Shown: piece after piece, positions 53,884 through 64,000 of the stretch | Layout: every line of letters begins with the position of its first letter | Numbering within the stretch: the first letter of the stretch is position 1 | NCBI RefSeq assembly: GCF_001039355.2 | Contig: NW_019774624.1 | Coordinates: 941,724-1,005,723, forward strand | DNA length: 64,000 bases | Origin: Lingula anatina | Taxonomy: Eukaryota; Brachiopoda; Lingulata; Lingulida; Lingulidae | Direction of reading: 5' to 3' | Made by a program: the position numbers and the translations under genes | Notes under the pieces: generated by a model | What the model was told of the DNA's origin: nothing | Database searches by the model: none | Seen by the model: only the letters and a program-made list of their open reading frames with translations

Positions 53884-54685
53884 GGTATTCATTTCTGCCA
53901 AGGGATAGTGACAAGGAACTACATGAATTCTGCACTTTCTCAAAACGATATGTCACTTAACTACAAGATTTTGTTGTAGAAATCGGTTTTTTCTATCTAG
54001 ATTTTAAGTGTACAAATCGAAAATCTCATTATTTCAAGTGAAAAGTGTGACTATTAGGAGGGCATGAAGACTGATACTGTTCCGGGTGTGGCACTAGTGG
54101 TACCTACAATGTTTTTATATACCTCCAAAATTAAAAGATGGAATCAAAGCCTCTGACATTTTCCACATTAAATTACGCCCGTCATATGGTACATTTAGTA
54201 GTGAAGAATAAAATTAGTTCTGCAAGAAAAAATTATCCTATTTGACTCTCATTTATTTAGTCCCAGTTACCATTAATACATATATATTTGCATCACAAAT
54301 TTAGAACATCCATATAATATTAATAATAGAAGAAACTTTAAATATCAGTTGCCAAACATTTAATAAAAGATAAGATTGTAAGATTCTACAAATAATATTT
54401 TTTTCAGATTGATACATCTTATTTGTTAAAAAAACAATAGTTACAAACTACTCTTCATTAAAATAAATACCATTTTGTTGCATTTCAAAATTGCATAAAA
54501 ATTTATGTATATATTTTAAATTGTTACTTCTTTAATGATATGCATTCAATATGTACTTTACATATAGCACCAAGGTTGCTTTGTACAGCTAATGCACAAA
54601 TATTACACAAAAAAATTGAGATTACCATTTTTGTAGCTCTCTGGATATATAAAAATGCACAAATTTATTCTTCAGCTTGTATATA

Positions 54686-55652
54686 CAGGCCTTCCCAACT
54701 ACCAGACTCGGCACCTACGGGTCCAGAATAAACCGGTATATCTGATCACACTACCCGTTTTCAAGGTGTGTGTCAGATCGCATTAAAGAGTATCATACCC
54801 TATCACAAATTCTGTAAGCCTACCTGTCATCCGGGTATCGCGCCTCGTTTTCGTCAAGTAGGAGTCGTATGAATACAACAGACGACTCCCTCAATCAGGG
54901 GGTGGAAACGCGCTACTTATATGATTAATAAGACGAGCCTAGCCGTCAGTACCGGTTATTGTTTTGTGACCTTGAGGAGCAATTAGATTTGGTCGTTGCG
55001 GCACGCATGAACAGTAGTTGAACTTCCACACCTGGGTCTTTTGTTTTTGACAACTGTTCACTCGTCATCGAGGCGCTTGTTCAAGACTACAGGCTGATAT
55101 CTACTAGTACTACCAGTGGCTTCATTAGTAACGTTCCCACAATACTTAAGTTTTCTGTCTGTGCGTACAAACCCTGAAAAAGGACAGCCTCGCTGACGAG
55201 AACAATGGACATTTCTCACCCCTCTCTAGGATTACCCCTGCCCTCAATCTCGTCCATCCCGGTAGTCATGAAAATATTTAACCCCTGACAGAATATGCTT
55301 CCGCTATCAAAATTAGGTCTTCTTTTCTAAATTAATATATAAGTTTGCAAGTTCTTATTTACAAAACATCATTGGCTATGTCCGAACCTAAATTTTATGT
55401 TAAAAATTGCGGTACTGTCAGATTTTAGCATAAACAGAGAAAATTGCAGCAGCGCATGAATCTAGATGAGATGCACTACTTTCCAACCCCGCTTAGGATC
55501 ATTGCTATCACATCGCGCACCAGGCAAAATCGGTGTTGTGGCTGATACTCTGTAATGCGATCTGACACACACCTTGTAAACGGGCAGTGTGGTCTGATAA
55601 ACCGGTTTATACTGGACCCATAGGTGCCGAGTCTGGTAGTTGGGAAGGCCTG
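54686..55652. mobile_element. 967-bp TIR element with 5-bp target duplication
   Basis: Terminal inverted repeats of about 110 bp beginning CAGGCCTTCCCAACTACCAG, with high identity between ends. Flanks are ATATA at 54681-54685 and 55653-55657. The interior has no transposase frame. CAG-type ends fit hAT-like elements; a 5-bp duplication is not the usual 8 bp, so the superfamily is left open. Confidence 0.85.
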
Positions 55653-55916
55653 ATATAGTCCCACCGAAATTCCGATCAAATTACTATAACAGCTATTAAA
55701 AATATACAACTTAAGCAGCTTGCTTTCATATACAGATAAAGATCATTCTGGATATTTGGACCATCAGCACCAATAAGGATATTTTGACCCCAGGACTAGA
55801 TGCCGAATTAACAGCTGAAAAACAAGGGAGAATGAAGACTTTACAACCAACTTCTATCCACAAAATCATTTAAGATATCAACAAAATAAAAAAATTAATA
55901 AAATAAAATAAAATAA

Positions 55917-56106
55917 ATGAACATAGTATAATTAAGCTTGAAACTCATCATTAAAAATCAAATTACCTTTTGCTGACAGAGTTCACATAAAATCAAGTCT
56001 TATATCTCATAATGTCATATAAGCCTTGATTTTATGCGAACTCTGTCATCTAAAGGTAATTTGATTTTTAATGATGAGTTTCAAGCTTAATTATACTATG
56101 TTCATA
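55917..56106. repeat. 190-bp near-perfect palindrome (foldback)
   Basis: The left arm starts ATGAACATAGTATAATTAAG and its reverse complement ends the right arm. Arms of about 80 bp pair almost without mismatch, around a short centre near 56000-56020 (ATATCTCATAATGTCATAT). There are no genes inside. It is probably a hairpin-type MITE. Confidence 0.85.
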
Positions 56107-56567
56107 GAGTCATCTAATATTCAAATACATATTTTACACATACACTGGTATGCAATATACATTGAGTTGAAATCAAGTTTTCATTAAAATTTTGCATTTG
56201 AGTTTAAAAAAAACTGTAAATCAAAGAATTATGACTCAATAATTTGTATTCTTAAAGAATTTAAAATAAATAATGTTCCCTGATAGTGAATTAATCTAAA
56301 AAACTATCAACTACAATCAAATATATATGCTACGCATTTGTTGTTAGTTCAAGGCTCCCGGAGTTTCAGAGTACTGTACATCACCAGGATTTTTAGACCA
56401 ATCAAAGAACTTTCCAGCAGCTGTGTTTTCTTTCAATATCTCAGTAATACATATAGCTGGTGCAGTAAGTTGTGAACTTTAGGGAAAATGGCAGTGATCT
56501 TATCCCTTTTCTACCCAGCTTATGTTTCATTTTATTGTTTCAGGTAGGGCAAGTGTGTTTTGCTTAA

Positions 56568-56754
56568 TTAAGGCTGCATTGAAAACAGCAGACTGACTAG
56601 TCCGCTGATCAAATATGGCCACTTAAATGTTTCTTGTGTAATCCCCGCAGGGAATCTAATCAGTGTCTATTAGGGGATTAGTCGGCAAGCTTTTAAGTGG
56701 GTCACCATATTTGATCTGGGGACTAGTTAGTCCGCTGTTGTGAATGTGGTCTAA
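56568..56754. mobile_element. TTAA-flanked MITE, family B, copy 2
   Basis: The left end is TTAAGGCTGCATTGAAAACA. The right end on the other strand is TTAGACCACATTCACAACAG, so one TTAA has mutated to CTAA. The core shares GGGAATCTAATCAGTGTCTATTAG-like sequence with the copy at 17248-17429. Confidence 0.78.
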
Positions 56755-56794
56755 GAGAACTCGGGAACTCAGGGGGTACCAAATTAATGAGTCT

Positions 56795-57079
56795 CCCCGC
56801 ACGAAAATGCAGTAGTATTGAAGTAGCAAAGAAGCATTAACGCAGTAGAGGTGTGGAGCATATTTGCAGTAGAAATGCAGTATAGCCTACTGCAATTCTA
56901 CTTCAAAAATTACATAGGGTTATACAGAGGAGGAGCATTAATGCAGTAGATTAGCAGCATGATAGAAGCATGTTTCAAATATGCTAATTAGCTCCCACAT
57001 CGAAGCAGATTTGAAGCATGTTTGCAGTATGATTGCAGTAGTCTACTGCGCTGGAGTATCTACTTCGTTTTCGTGCGGG
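56795..57079. mobile_element. 285-bp TIR element rich in GCAGTA and GAAGCA motifs
   Basis: The left end CCCGCACGAAAATGCAGTAG is the near reverse complement of the right end CTACTTCGTTTTCGTGCGGG. The interior repeats GCAGTA and GAAGCA/AAGCAT words many times in both orientations. No coding potential. Confidence 0.75.
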
Positions 57080-59220
57080 TCGACACTTCATCTTATGAAA
57101 TTTCATGCAATTAGCAGTATTAAAATGTATTACATTAAATTTTGGCACAGTATGATAAAAGAACATATGGTATGAATATGTAAGATACACTAAATGTACA
57201 AGCTGTACATTGAAGATTGGGATGAAAAAAAAATATAGACCGTTAGTTATTTCAGCAAAATGTTAACATCCACACTTCATTACAACTTATCCATCAAGCT
57301 CCAAGTCACAAAATCACTGTACTTTAATTTTTTGTTTATTTATTAATTATCATTTTTTACAACAAACAGCACCATGAGGTTAATTCCTGGGCTTAATGAT
57401 ATTTTTTAAAAGCCAGTATTAAATGCAGCCACAAATAAATGATATGGTCTGGCATTTAAAAAAGCTACTTCAATATCTGAAGCATCTAAACATGCTCTAC
57501 TTAACATTATCAAATGCACTATCAAACATTTACTCCACATAAGCTAAACGGTTTTTGCAGCCAGAATTTTTCAAATCTCAAAATAAAAACTGACAAGCAT
57601 TTTGAAAAAAAAGCATACAATCATAAAGAGTGACTTGGAGCTTTTACCTTACGTAGTTACAGCTACAGTCCCAGTTGTCAGTAAATCTTAACATATATCC
57701 TTACTCCCCACACTGAAAAAGTAGGCAGGATGCGGATTAACTGCACAGGATGTGGATCTGCAGTCCAGGATGTGAATTAACTGCAGGTAAGTTTCAACTG
57801 AATAAGGTTTTGGCTGCCAGAGGGCATATTTAGCACTTAATTTTATAGACAATATCATTTAGGGGATTCCACAAAGTTGCAATAATTATAGCCATACAAC
57901 AAAACTTAGGGTATTTGAAAGCATTCTCTATCCAATGCCATGCAGTAATCACACAGGTTATAGGCCAGCAGTAAATTGTTGGATCAAGGCACCCGAGACA
58001 TTTCTACTATTAGCATAGGAATATATCTTCTCCAGTGCAATAATGAAGGTTTACTGGCTGAAGGACGTTGCCATCAAAGCTCTGTAACTCAGTTATGGCT
58101 TTATTGGTCAAATATCTTTGTAACAATTAGTAAATTTAAAGCAAATACAAAAATGAATCATCCCATCCTTTTTTTCTTACAAATATTTAAGCCCCTTACA
58201 ATGCTTCGGCATAAGTAATAATCCTTGACCCTTTTATATCATAAGCATCAAAAATATGTAACTAGAGCCTGACGAAAATAAGGCCTTGGTGAGATTTGCA
58301 TAAAATCCAATAACTGATTTAAAAAAAACTTGTATGTACTCAAAATCAAAACCAATCTCAGAAATCATCTTTGGTTCTTTCTTTTGGGCCACCTCATAAA
58401 ATGAGGGAACCAATACCAGTTAGGAACTGAAACATAATAAGAGCAGTGCTACACATAAAGAGGCACCAATGTCAATGTAAAGAGGAATACGGCTTTTCAG
58501 TCGCCCCCCCCCCCCCCCCATTACCCCCAACCCACAATTCTGGATACACCTCTATATTAGGAATATTAGGAAAAAGAGTATTGATGGCTGCAGTGGAAAT
58601 ACAATGTATATATATATCTGATGAAGTATTATTCCACAAATTTGCTTTGTGCTCTTTAATCCTACTATGAAAATAAAAATGCAATTTATTTTTTTATGTT
58701 CATAAGGCTCAGCTTTTACAAATGTTCAGGAAAAAAATTAAGCACCTCTATAAAATTCTAATCCCATTCTAAATAACAAGGTTACAGCTAATCCACAGCT
58801 GAACAAAACTATTGTTTCTCCATCTACACATTCATGATCACACAATCTGTATATACTGTGTGTGCTATATATATCTACAATATCTAAAAGACTAGACTAT
58901 GTCTATACTATTTTACATAAGTACTATATATAATTCTTCTTTGGTTTCACCTTAATTCACCTACATGTCAATGCCACAGTAGATTAAACATAAAATATGT
59001 ATGTGTCCATGTAACATCTGATCATGCCATACAAACGGGAGTATGGTACATAGTAACATTTCCTTAAACCTGAAAATGTGACAACAGTTATTTACTTTGG
59101 TCCTTCTCTATTTCCCAATCTTCTCCCTCTGTTCTACACATTATCAAGAAATAATTAGTTTCCCAACTAAACCCTTTATTCTGCAGGTATATTCCCAAGA
59201 TATATATATATCGGGTAGAT

Positions 59221-64000
<4,780 letters not shown>

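Larger units (their letters stand above)
44090..53950 (+). repeat. segmental duplication, right unit (intergenic DNA plus astacin 3)
   Basis: It matches 31690-43900 in order and orientation. Similarity fades about 70 bp after the astacin 3 stop, where the flank becomes unrelated to anything near the other copies. Confidence 0.75.
53884..59220. other. intergenic region astacin 3 to HHIP-like gene
   Basis: The two genes converge here. The stretch is mostly transposon debris: a 967-bp TIR element (54686-55652), a palindrome (55917-56106), a family B MITE (56568-56754) and another TIR element (56795-57079). From 57.1 to 59.2 kb I see only AT-rich unique DNA with a C run at about 58504-58519, probably partly 3' UTR of the HHIP-like gene. 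Confidence 0.65.

Overview
This is a eukaryotic (metazoan) nuclear window. It is AT-rich, its genes are split by many GT-AG introns, and it carries dense microsatellites and small inverted-repeat transposons. The gene set (fatty-acid-binding protein, COX18, an SRCR/C-type-lectin/kringle secreted protein, astacins with EGF-CUB-TSP1 tails, an HHIP-like protein) and the compact introns suggest a marine invertebrate, possibly a lophotrochozoan such as a mollusc. The species cannot be fixed from sequence alone. Two single Ns (14336, 19537) and one 184-N gap (44479-44662) show it is an assembled draft.

Layout: 1-4.87 kb has no recognisable gene. 5.03-11.70 kb (+) is a four-exon fatty-acid-binding protein. 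14.68-17.71 kb (+) is a five-exon COX18, the mitochondrial Oxa1-family insertase for cytochrome oxidase. 19.3-24.3 kb (+) is a ten-exon secreted protein with signal peptide, Arg/Pro-rich linker, SRCR, C-type lectin-like and kringle domains; its first exon is present twice in a 400-bp tandem duplication whose junction contains an N. Three tandem astacin metalloproteases follow on the + strand (25.9-31.6, 35.5-43.8 and 47.6-53.9 kb), each with 12 exons in the same order and phases: signal, propeptide, astacin, EGF, CUB, TSP1. Copies 2 and 3 are recent duplicates, and the duplicated block includes the intergenic DNA between copies 1 and 2. 59.2-63.5 kb (-) holds the last seven exons of a HHIP-like gene whose 5' part lies past the right edge.

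The rest is intergenic and intronic DNA rich in non-autonomous DNA transposons. These include two TTAA-flanked MITE families, each with two copies here, several foldback or TIR elements, and a nested pair in intron 7 of astacin 2: a 651-bp TIR element with a perfect 8-bp target duplication, carrying a RecQ-helicase-like exon, inserted in the C-terminal codons of a decayed Tc1-type transposase.

The genes are individually transcribed and do not form an operon. The three astacins share a TCTATAAAAAC promoter motif about 93-129 bp before their ATGs. The secreted lectin-like protein and the three secreted proteases sit next to each other, but the sequence does not show that they act together.
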